Origin: Bryobacterales bacterium
GTDB lineage: Bacteria; Acidobacteriota; Terriglobia; Bryobacterales; Bryobacteraceae
Direction: 5' to 3'
NCBI GenBank assembly: GCA_020847975.1
Contig: JADLBD010000043.1
Location: forward strand, 1-47,493
Length of the DNA: 47,493 nucleotides
The number at the start of each line of letters is the position of its first letter. The stretch's first letter is position 1. The notes under the pieces were generated by a model, which was not told the DNA's origin, did no database searches, and worked only from the letters and a program-made list of their open reading frames with translations. The translations under genes were made by a program, and so were the position numbers. Below are positions 40,912-47,493 of this stretch, one piece after another.

Positions 40912-42726
40912 ATGCTCGATCCGATCCTAAGGCTTGCTGTGGCCATGCAGAGCAGTAAGGGCGTGTACGCGCCGTTGCTGGGCTCCGGCGTGTCACGATC
41001 TGCCGCAATTCCCACGGGGTGGGAGGTCATCCTCGATCTCATCCGGAAGCTCGCTCATGCGAAGGGTGAGAGCTGCGAGCCCGATCCGGAGGCCTGGTAC
41101 CGGGCCTTAACCGGCGCCGAACCAGACTACTCGGACATCCTCGATCAACTCACGCTGACGTCGGCTGAGCGCGTGCAATTGCTGCGGTCGTACTTTGAGC
41201 CCAGCGACGAGGACCGGGAGCGCGGCAGGAAGGCACCGTCGCCGGCTCACCGCGCGGTCGCGACGTTGGTGGCCAAGGGCTATGTCCGCGTGGTCGTCAC
41301 GACGAACTTCGACAGGCTTCTGGAGCAGGCGCTGGCCGATGTGGGTGTCCAACCGACTGTCATCAGCACGTTGGACGCAGTCCAGGGAGCACTCCCGCTC
41401 ACCCACTCGACATGCACGATCATCAAGGTCCACGGCGACTACCTGGACAGCAGGTTGAAGAACACCAGGCCCGAACTCGCCGCCTACGACAGGCCGTTGA
41501 ACGATTTGCTGGATCGCGTGTTCGACGAATACGGCATCATCGTGTGCGGATGGTCGGCTGAATGGGATGTGGCCCTGCGAGCCGCAATGGAGCGGTGCGC
41601 CACACATCGGTTCGGGACCTATTGGGCCGCGCACCGCGGAAAGGTTGCAGGTGAAGCCGAGAAGCTGATTGGGCTGCGCCGCGCCACTGTGGTGCCGATC
41701 ACGGATGCCGACTCCTTCTTCCGGGAGCTCGCCGAGAAGATCACCGCGCTCGAAGACTTCGCGTTGACAGATCCAGTGTCCGCTAAAGTGGCGGTCACTC
41801 GGATGAAGCGGTACTTGGCTTCTCCGGATCAGAGGATCAACCTGTATGACCTTGTGAACGCCGAAACAGAGCGCGTGCATGCTGCCATCAACGGAGCGAG
41901 GTTCAATCCGGATGATCGTAACATCAGTCCGGAAATCACGCTCGCCAGATTGCGCGCCTATGAAGCGGAAACGAGCGTCCTGCTTTCGATGCTTGCCTGC
42001 GGAGGCTACCGGGCGAACAAGAAGCAATTCGAAGTCTTGGGCAGTGCGATAACGCGCCTGGCGAACGACGAAGGCGGCAGGGGCGGTTTGGTAGTGTGGC
42101 TGAGCCTGCGCAGGTATCCCGGAATGCTGGCGTTCTACGCGGCGGGCATTGCGGCGGTGGCCAATAGGAAATACGGGCTGTTGAAGCACATCTTCGGGCT
42201 CCAGATCAGGAAAGACCGACACCGACCGGAGGAGTTGCTCCTGGAACCGCTCTCACCGCTGCGAGTGCTCGAACGAGATGGTCAACTCCTTCCTGGACGT
42301 GACCGTGAGTTCACACCGCTCAACAACCACGTCTTCGAAGTCATGCGGGGCCCGCTCCGTGATTACCTCCCCGATGACCTCGCTTACGAACAGGCGTTCG
42401 ATTGGTTCGAGTATCTGGTCGGCTTGGTGCACTGCGACCTCACCGCCACACCAGAGGAGATCGACGCGGTGAAGAACGACCCGGCCGCCGGCATCTGGGG
42501 TCCGATTGGCCGATTCCTGTGGAGCCAGCGGTCATCCGATAGCAGCATTCAAAGGCGTTCCCGCTTTGAACCTGGCGGCGCGTACCCTGATGCCGTGACT
42601 GCCATCTTGAGGGCCGGCTTCTTCGGTTCTTCCGGCGGCAACCTGAATTACGATCGGTTCCTGCTGATCAAAAGAGGCTTTGATGTTCTCGTCGAGCATG
42701 CGCGAAGACAGAAGAACGTGTGGTGA
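40912..42726 (+). CDS. SIR2-domain defence-type protein
   Basis: The 604-aa protein has an N-terminal SIR2-like domain: GSGVS (24-28), TTNFD (130-134), KVHGDY (172-177) and CGWSAEWD (212-219), which place the NAD site. The 380-residue C-terminal region is helical and unassigned, possibly a sensor. Defence SIR2 proteins hydrolyse NAD+ to stop infection. The ATG at 40912 is preferred over a TTG one codon upstream. It differs from the SIR2 of the HerA pair in length and sequence. A small two-helix membrane protein follows 36 bp after the stop. Confidence 0.8.
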   Translation: MLDPILRLAVAMQSSKGVYAPLLGSGVSRSAAIPTGWEVILDLIRKLAHAKGESCEPDPEAWYRALTGAEPDYSDILDQLTLTSAERVQLLRSYFEPSDEDRERGRKAPSPAHRAVATLVAKGYVRVVVTTNFDRLLEQALADVGVQPTVISTLDAVQGALPLTHSTCTIIKVHGDYLDSRLKNTRPELAAYDRPLNDLLDRVFDEYGIIVCGWSAEWDVALRAAMERCATHRFGTYWAAHRGKVAGEAEKLIGLRRATVVPITDADSFFRELAEKITALEDFALTDPVSAKVAVTRMKRYLASPDQRINLYDLVNAETERVHAAINGARFNPDDRNISPEITLARLRAYEAETSVLLSMLACGGYRANKKQFEVLGSAITRLANDEGGRGGLVVWLSLRRYPGMLAFYAAGIAAVANRKYGLLKHIFGLQIRKDRHRPEELLLEPLSPLRVLERDGQLLPGRDREFTPLNNHVFEVMRGPLRDYLPDDLAYEQAFDWFEYLVGLVHCDLTATPEEIDAVKNDPAAGIWGPIGRFLWSQRSSDSSIQRRSRFEPGGAYPDAVTAILRAGFFGSSGGNLNYDRFLLIKRGFDVLVEHARRQKNVW

Positions 42727-42762
42727 TCTATCGGAGCTTGACGGCAGTATAGGATAGGTCGA

Positions 42763-42993
42763 ATGAGAACCATCCTCACGTGGATTCAGTTAATCGCGAC
42801 TGCTGGTGCAGCGCTCTTCTGGTTTTGGTCTGCGATTATGCATATTCCCGATCTGATGCAAACCAGGCTCAGTGGGCCCGAATCCATTACTGAGATCATG
42901 CGAAGGCAGTCGCGTCGGAGCGCTATCGCAGCGTTCTGTGCAGGACTGGCCGCCGTCGTACAAGCGGCGCTCGTGACTCTGAGCAGGCAGTAG
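42763..42993 (+). CDS. Small two-helix membrane protein
   Basis: The 76-aa protein has TM segments at about 7-27 (IQLIATAGAALFWFWSAIM) and 53-72 (AIAAFCAGLAAVVQAALVTL), separated by a short charged loop. It lies 36 bp after the SIR2 gene on the same strand and ends before the right att core, so it is probably co-transcribed. It could be a membrane effector or partner, as seen in other two-gene defence systems; no family recognised. Confidence 0.55.
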   Translation: MRTILTWIQLIATAGAALFWFWSAIMHIPDLMQTRLSGPESITEIMRRQSRRSAIAAFCAGLAAVVQAALVTLSRQ

Positions 42994-43064
42994 GGATCAT
43001 GGTCCGTCAAAGTGGGCCTGAGAGATGCTGCCGGCATGGGCCGACGAAGGAGGACGCTTCTCCG

Positions 43065-43088
43065 GGGTCAAGTCACGGGTCCAGTCAC
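43065..43088 (+). repeat. Tandem GGGTCAAGTCAC, right arm site
   Basis: GGGTCAAGTCAC (43065-43076) directly followed by GGGTCCAGTCAC (43077-43088, one mismatch). Same orientation as the left pair at 25055-25078. The rest of 42994-43204 is AT-richer (43091-43200) with no gene. Confidence 0.7.
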
Positions 43089-43204
43089 GACGAATGATCC
43101 AGATAGACGCAAAATAGCGGATAGAATTCTGAACTTATAGTAAATAAAAGGTTTAGCTGCAAACCGTTGAATCTGCTAAGTCTTTGAAAACACGTCATCC
43201 CCAC

Positions 43205-43251
43205 ATTCGTAATCAGCAGGTCGCCGGTTCAATCCCGGCGGGTGGCTCCAT
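43205..43251 (+). repeat. Right attachment site
   Basis: 47-bp copy of the tRNA-Thr 3' half. No D arm or acceptor 5' side is present, so it is not a tRNA gene. From here to 43382 I see no gene. Confidence 0.92.
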
Positions 43252-43382
43252 CTCCTTCTGAAAATAAGCGCTTCCCTTCGGCATGAGAATACGTATTTTC
43301 CCAGGTGCTCCCTGGCGTTGCGCCACGGCGTGAGGGGCGCTTTATGTTGCTCACCCGCATGAATTACTGGATGTGGGGTGGC

Positions 43383-44573
43383 TCATGCTTGGCGGGTTTC
43401 GGTTCTTCCTCGTGCTGCCTTCGTGACCTCGATCGGCCCACAAGCCTCTTGCGGTGACTCGATCAGTCCCGCCAGCGTCTGCAGGAACCGCGCCGCCGGC
43501 GCCCCATCGATCAACCGGTGGTCGAAAGTAAGGCTCAGCATCATCTGCTCCCGTGTCGCCAGCACCCCGTTGCCGGACGCCACCACCTCCCACCGGATCA
43601 CTCCCATCCCGAGCACCGCAGTTTCCGGAAATTGAATCATCGGTGTAAATGCTTCCACTCCGAAAGCCCCCAGGTTGGTGATCGTGAACACGCCGCCTTC
43701 GAGATCAGCGGCCGGAATGCGGCGGCTTTGCGCTGCGGCAATCAACTCCCGCGAACGCGCGGCCACTTGCTCCAAAGTGAGCGAGGGTACATCTCGAACC
43801 ACCGGAACCAGAAGGCCATGCGGTGTATCGACAGCGATTCCGATGTGGATCTCTTTGGTAAGCACGATGCGGTCCTCCTCCCATCGCCCCGCCAGTAGCG
43901 GATGGGCTTGCAGGGCCGCCGCCGCCAGTTTCGTCACGATGTCCGTGTACGAAGGCGCCGCCGCCCCCCCGCGCAGCTTCCACTGCTTGCGCAGATGGAC
44001 CATTTCCGTGGCATCAACCCGGCGCGTGAGCGTGACCGGAGCCGTGTTCTCACGGCTTCGCATCATGCGCGCGGCGATAGTCCGGCGCAACGTCGTCAGC
44101 GGAACGCTCTCTACCGCTGCCGGAGCCTCCGCTTTCCTCGCAAACGCCTCCCTCACATCCTTCTCGCGAACCCTGCCGCCTTTTCCGCTTCCCTGCAAGG
44201 CGTAGGTGTCGACACCCAGTTGCTGTGCCACCCGGCTGGCACGCGGCGTCACGGGCGCTTTGCCCGGCTGCGCCGCCACCGTTTCAACATGCACCACGGC
44301 AACAGCCGCCGCCTGCGGAACAGCTTCTCCTTTCGCCAGCAAATACCCGAGCCGCTGCCCGGGCGTCACCGCATCCCCAGGCAGTGGCGCGCCGGAGGGA
44401 ATATGCAGAATGCCGCTATCGAGAGACTCGAAGTCCATCGTTACCTTGTCGCTCTCCACAGCAAACAACGGTTCGCCCGCGCTCACGGGCTCGCCATCGC
44501 GCTTCAGCCAAGCCGAAAACACGCCTTCTTCCATCGACCAGCCGAGCCGCGGAACCGTGATCTCGATTGCCAT
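43383..44573 (-). CDS. 2-oxoacid dehydrogenase E2 (lipoyl acyltransferase)
   Basis: The 396-aa protein has an N-terminal lipoyl domain with the lipoylated Lys43 (ESDKVTM), a peripheral E1/E3-binding domain (VTPRASRVAQQLGVDTYALQGSGKGGRVREKDV, about 110-145 across its helices) and a CAT catalytic domain ending with SLTFDHRLIDGAPAARF. It transfers the acyl group from E1 to CoA. It follows the fused E1 gene by 2 bp, in an operon SDR-E1-E2. No E3 gene is in the window, so E3 is shared or downstream. The partnership with an SDR suggests an acetoin- or branched-chain-type substrate. Confidence 0.93.
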   Translation of the reverse strand: MAIEITVPRLGWSMEEGVFSAWLKRDGEPVSAGEPLFAVESDKVTMDFESLDSGILHIPSGAPLPGDAVTPGQRLGYLLAKGEAVPQAAAVAVVHVETVAAQPGKAPVTPRASRVAQQLGVDTYALQGSGKGGRVREKDVREAFARKAEAPAAVESVPLTTLRRTIAARMMRSRENTAPVTLTRRVDATEMVHLRKQWKLRGGAAAPSYTDIVTKLAAAALQAHPLLAGRWEEDRIVLTKEIHIGIAVDTPHGLLVPVVRDVPSLTLEQVAARSRELIAAAQSRRIPAADLEGGVFTITNLGAFGVEAFTPMIQFPETAVLGMGVIRWEVVASGNGVLATREQMMLSLTFDHRLIDGAPAARFLQTLAGLIESPQEACGPIEVTKAARGRTETRQA

Positions 44574-44575
44574 GG

Positions 44576-46552
44576 CTACTCCAGGATCAAGGCCCGGATG
44601 GCCGCCGCAATCTGGTCCACCGACGGTGTCACCGCGGCTTCCAGTGTGGGGCTGTACGGCGTGGGTGCGAACGCGCCGTTGAGACGGCGGATGGGCGCGT
44701 CCAGATCGTTGAAGCCCGCATCAGCCGCCTGGGCGGCGATTTCCGCTCCAATTCCGCAAGGCCCGAACGATTCATCGACGATCAGCAGCCTTCCGGTCTT
44801 GTGCAGCGAGGCAAGAATCGCTGGCGTGTCGAGCGGCGAAACCGTTCGCGGATCCAACACCTCCACGGAGATCCCCTCCCCGGCAAGCGCTTCCGCGGCT
44901 GCAGCGGCATGCTGCACCATCAGTCCGATCGCCACCACCGTCGCCTGCTGCCCTTCGCGGACCACCCGGGCCTTGCCGAACTCGATTTCATATGGCTCCG
45001 CGGGCGCCGCTCCTTTCACGGACATCAGCTCTCTTGGCTCGAGAAACAACACCGGATCGTCGCAGCGCAGCGCGTGGGTGAACAGCCCCTTGGCATCGTA
45101 CGGTGTGGATGGCATTACCACCCGCAGGCCCGGAATGTGGCTGTAGATCGACTGATAGCTTCCGGAATGATGCGTCGCCGCCGAATGCCCGATGCCGATG
45201 CAGCCGCGCAGCAGCACCGGCATCTTCAGCCTTCCGCTGCTCATGTACTGCAACTTCGCAATCTGGTTCACAATTTCGCCGAAGGCATCATTGAGGAAGT
45301 CGATGAACATGAAGTCGACCACCGGCCGCGCCCCCGCCATCGCAGCGCCGCACGCCAACCCTGTAAAGCCGCGCTCGGAAATCGGCGTGTCGCGCAGACG
45401 CGCCGCGCCGTATTTCGCAAACAGTCCCGCTGTCGTGCCGAAGTTGCCTCCCCTTGCGCCAATGCCCTCGCCAAATACAAAGATCCGGGGGTTCCGCTCC
45501 ATCTCGTGATCAAGCGCTTCGAGCGTGGCTGCCGCCAGCGAAATGGGGGGGCGCGCCGAGGAAACCACTTCCGGGTCCGGGATTCGAGCCCTGCGTCCTG
45601 CCGCATACACATGCGTGGCCGCAGCCTCCGCCGGAGGCCACGGAGCCCGCTCTGCCTCCTCGCTGGCATTCCGCACTTCTTCCCTTATCCCGGCGTCCAT
45701 TGCATCCAGTTCGGCTTCGGTGGACTCGCCGGAAGCAATCAGCGTCGCCCGGAACCGTTTGATGGGACACCGCTCGCGCCACGCCGCCACTTCCTCTCTC
45801 GTCCGGTACGTATAATCGCCCATCCCCTCCGCGTGCGCTCGCGTGCGGTACGTCTTGCATTCCAGCAGAGTGGGCCCGCCCCCGGAGCGCGCTCTCCGGA
45901 TCGCTATCTCTGCTGCTTCCGCCACCGCGAGCACATCGTTGCCGTCCACCTGGATGCCCGGCATCCCATACGCCGCCGCGCGCGAGGCGACATCCGGATT
46001 CCCGGCCGCATATTGAAACGGAACCTCGGTGGCGAACTGGTTGTTCTCGCAGACGAAGACGGCGGGCAGTTTCCAGATGGATGCCATGTTCAGCCCCTCG
46101 TGAAACGCTCCGTTGTTCACCGCGCCATCGCCGAAGAACGCCACGGCTATCCGGCTGCCGCCGAGCAGTTGGAAGCTGTATCCCGCGCCCGCTGCCTGCA
46201 AGATACACGGTCCGACGATTCCGCTGGTGCCCATCATCCCGATCTCCGGCGAAAACAGGTGCATCGAGCCGCCGCGCCCGTGCGAACATCCCGGCTCGCG
46301 GCCGAATAATTCGGCAATCAAGGCAAACGGCGGCATCCCCTTGGCCAGCGCGTGCCCGTGTCCGCGATGCGTGCTGAACACGGCGTCATCCGGACGCAGG
46401 TGCAAACAGACGCCCGAGGCTATCGCCTCTTCTCCGACATACGTGTGGCAGGCGCCGTGAATCAGCCCGCGCGCGTGGCATCGCGCCAGTTGCTCCTCGC
46501 AAACCCGGATCAATTGCATCGTGCGGTACAGAAAGCGGAATTGCTCCGTCAT
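44576..46552 (-). CDS. 2-oxoacid dehydrogenase E1, fused alpha and beta
   Basis: The 658-aa protein has an alpha half (1-335) with the thiamine-diphosphate motif GDGAVNNGAFHEGLNMA (about 165-195), then a linker and a complete beta half (about 370-658; FGEGIGARGGNFGTT, GIGHSAATHHSGS, the C-terminal transketolase-type domain VLDPRTVSPLD). Fused alpha/beta E1 proteins are known in some bacteria; separate subunits are commoner. It decarboxylates a 2-oxoacid or acetoin and acylates the E2 lipoyl arm. The start at 46552 overlaps the SDR stop (ATGA). Acetoin-type or branched-chain substrate cannot be decided from sequence. Confidence 0.9.
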   Translation of the reverse strand: MTEQFRFLYRTMQLIRVCEEQLARCHARGLIHGACHTYVGEEAIASGVCLHLRPDDAVFSTHRGHGHALAKGMPPFALIAELFGREPGCSHGRGGSMHLFSPEIGMMGTSGIVGPCILQAAGAGYSFQLLGGSRIAVAFFGDGAVNNGAFHEGLNMASIWKLPAVFVCENNQFATEVPFQYAAGNPDVASRAAAYGMPGIQVDGNDVLAVAEAAEIAIRRARSGGGPTLLECKTYRTRAHAEGMGDYTYRTREEVAAWRERCPIKRFRATLIASGESTEAELDAMDAGIREEVRNASEEAERAPWPPAEAAATHVYAAGRRARIPDPEVVSSARPPISLAAATLEALDHEMERNPRIFVFGEGIGARGGNFGTTAGLFAKYGAARLRDTPISERGFTGLACGAAMAGARPVVDFMFIDFLNDAFGEIVNQIAKLQYMSSGRLKMPVLLRGCIGIGHSAATHHSGSYQSIYSHIPGLRVVMPSTPYDAKGLFTHALRCDDPVLFLEPRELMSVKGAAPAEPYEIEFGKARVVREGQQATVVAIGLMVQHAAAAAEALAGEGISVEVLDPRTVSPLDTPAILASLHKTGRLLIVDESFGPCGIGAEIAAQAADAGFNDLDAPIRRLNGAFAPTPYSPTLEAAVTPSVDQIAAAIRALILE

Positions 46553-47358
46553 ACGCGTGTCGCCTTGTGGCGTACCGATCCCCCGGCATTCATCGCCAGA
46601 TTGCCGCCGTCCATGGGGATAAGCGCTCCCGTGATCCATTGCGAGGCGTCGGAGGCTAGCAGCACCGACAACCCCTTGATGTCGTCCGGATGGCCGAATC
46701 GGCCCACGGGGATGCCGCTGAGAAACTGCGCCCGCAGGCCCGGCTTCTCCGCGATGCGTTTTTCAAGCCCTGGGTTTAGAACCTGCGCTGGAAGGATCGC
46801 ATTCACACGCACTCCGCCGGCGGCCCACTCCGTGCTGAGTTCGCGCGTCATCTGGACTACGGCGCCCATCGCCATGCTGTAGGCGATATGGCCCCGTCCA
46901 AGCGCCGTAACACTCGCCAGCGAGCCGATGTTGACAATGCTGCCTTTGCCCGCCGCGAGCATCCGCCGCCCCGCCTCCTGGCAGGCGCAGAAACGCCCCA
47001 GCACCAGATTGCGCCATACCTGCTCCACCGCTTCGAGCGAGATCTCTTCCGGAGGAGTCATAATGGACTCCCCGGCCACGTTGCCCAGAAAGTCAATGCG
47101 GCCAAACTCATTGTCGAGCCGGCGGAAGATCTCCCTCACCTGTGCGGGTTCGGACACATCGTGACGCAGCGCGATGGCGCGCCGCCCCAGTCTTGTGATG
47201 GCTTCCGCCGTCTGTGCGCAGCCGGCTTCGTTGAGATCCACCAGCAGCAGGTCTGCTCCGGCTTCTGCCAGCGCCAGCGCCATCGCCCGGCCCATCCCCT
47301 GCGCGGCGCCGCTCACCACGGCAACTTTGCCGCTGAGATCGAAGAGGTCTGTGGACAT
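46549..47358 (-). CDS. Short-chain dehydrogenase/reductase, catalytic Lys replaced
   Basis: The 269-aa SDR has the NAD(P)-binding GAAQGMGRA (about 18-26), DVSEP, NVAGE and a Ser in GSLASV. The usual YxxxK reads Y160-S-M-A-M164: Tyr is present, but the active-site Lys is Met. The C-terminal part (ILPAQVLNPGLEKRI, GRFGHPDDI, SQWITGALIPMDGG) is normal for a classical SDR. The Lys normally lowers the Tyr pKa and orients the nicotinamide, so activity may be reduced or altered. The start at 47358 is chosen because the fold begins MSTDLFDLSGKVAVVSGAA. It is first in the operon. Confidence 0.9.
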   Translation of the reverse strand: MSTDLFDLSGKVAVVSGAAQGMGRAMALALAEAGADLLLVDLNEAGCAQTAEAITRLGRRAIALRHDVSEPAQVREIFRRLDNEFGRIDFLGNVAGESIMTPPEEISLEAVEQVWRNLVLGRFCACQEAGRRMLAAGKGSIVNIGSLASVTALGRGHIAYSMAMGAVVQMTRELSTEWAAGGVRVNAILPAQVLNPGLEKRIAEKPGLRAQFLSGIPVGRFGHPDDIKGLSVLLASDASQWITGALIPMDGGNLAMNAGGSVRHKATRV

Positions 47359-47493
47359 AAAGTATTCCGGCTCTATAGCAGAATCTGTGGGCAGATCGGG
47401 CAACTGTTAATTGGGAAGAGATCCATTTGTTCTGATGAGGGGCTTTGCCCCCCCAAGCCCCCCAGGATTTATCGCAGTTTTCTTCCAGAGTGG
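47359..47493. other. Upstream end of window
   Basis: 135 bp before the SDR start. No gene is recognised. A C/G-rich stretch (GGCTTTGCCCCCCCAAGCC) is present; no clear promoter seen. Confidence 0.3.

Larger units (their letters stand above)
24957..43251. mobile_element. 18.2-kb integrated satellite-like element in tRNA-Thr
   Basis: The element is bounded by a 47-bp perfect direct repeat of the tRNA 3' half (24957-25003 and 43205-43251), with a tyrosine integrase next to the intact tRNA. Inside are a divergent regulator/excisionase switch, ParB-like protein, Prim-Pol, iterons, TerS-like and HNH genes, and defence cargo near the right end. There is no terminase large subunit, capsid or complete portal gene, and no conjugation gene, so it cannot make virions or transfer by itself. 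This resembles a PICI/P4-like phage satellite, or less likely a degraded prophage. Confidence 0.85.

Noticed and set aside
43205..43251. A second tRNA-Thr gene
   Set aside because: Only the part from the anticodon loop to CCA is present; no 5' acceptor strand or D arm, so it is an attachment-site copy.

Overview
The window is GC-rich, densely coding bacterial DNA. The only clearly housekeeping block is the right end (43.38-47.36 kb): a short-chain dehydrogenase, a fused alpha/beta E1 and an E2 of a 2-oxoacid (acetoin/pyruvate-type) dehydrogenase. Its style, with the accessory content, suggests an environmental soil-type bacterium, possibly Acidobacteriota (Solibacter/Bryobacter-like). That assignment is an inference; there is no marker gene. 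Everything to the left is accessory DNA in two blocks separated by a tRNA-Thr(CGT) gene at 24927-25002.

Block 1 (1-24.8 kb) is a defence and mobile-DNA island. It starts with possible IS-end repeats, two unknown coupled genes, an apparently orphan DarT1-type NADAR antitoxin, a serine recombinase and a DUF3631 helicase-like protein, all on the minus strand. Next is a tight plus-strand operon at 5459-10955: a RadC-type helix-hairpin-helix domain fused to a SecB-like chaperone domain, a complete BrxL (AAA+/Lon protease of BREX), a possible PD-(D/E)XK nuclease and a Schlafen-type AlbA_2 protein. No other BREX gene is present, so this looks like a BrxL-centred system in its own right. A large P-loop GTPase with its own strong promoter follows. 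A SIR2-HerA (Nezha-type) pair comes next, enclosed by about 73-bp direct repeats.

The last third of block 1 (19.1-24.7 kb) is an array of nine small proteins carrying about 13 copies of one small beta-alpha domain resembling DpnD/PcfM-like proteins. It ends in a GHKL ATPase with a C-terminal HExxHxxxxxH metallopeptidase motif. Array transcription units share a bipartite upstream element (TTCCGCCAAAT-N18-TTCGCGGTGATCCTG) and recurring GGGCCAGC/GCTGGCCC hairpins. The same bipartite element lies upstream of the DUF3631 gene 14 kb away, which ties the island together.

Block 2 (24957-43251, 18.25 kb) is an integrated element bounded by a 47-bp duplication of the tRNA-Thr 3' end. Tandem GGGTCAAGTCAC repeats lie just inside both ends and are likely integrase arm sites. 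It encodes a tyrosine integrase, an XRE regulator, an excisionase-like HTH protein, a ParB-like protein, a Prim-Pol/helicase, a 325-bp iteron-like region (likely replication origin), a terminase-small-subunit-like protein, an HNH nuclease, coiled-coil proteins, two HEXXH proteins and a portal-protein N-terminal remnant. Next to the right end is cargo: BrnT/BrnA toxin-antitoxin, a parB remnant, a NucS-like nuclease and a SIR2 protein with a small membrane protein. The layout resembles a phage-satellite (PICI/P4-like) element carrying defence genes.

Several accessory genes have good sigma70 promoters whose predicted start point falls on the start codon, so leaderless transcripts are likely.
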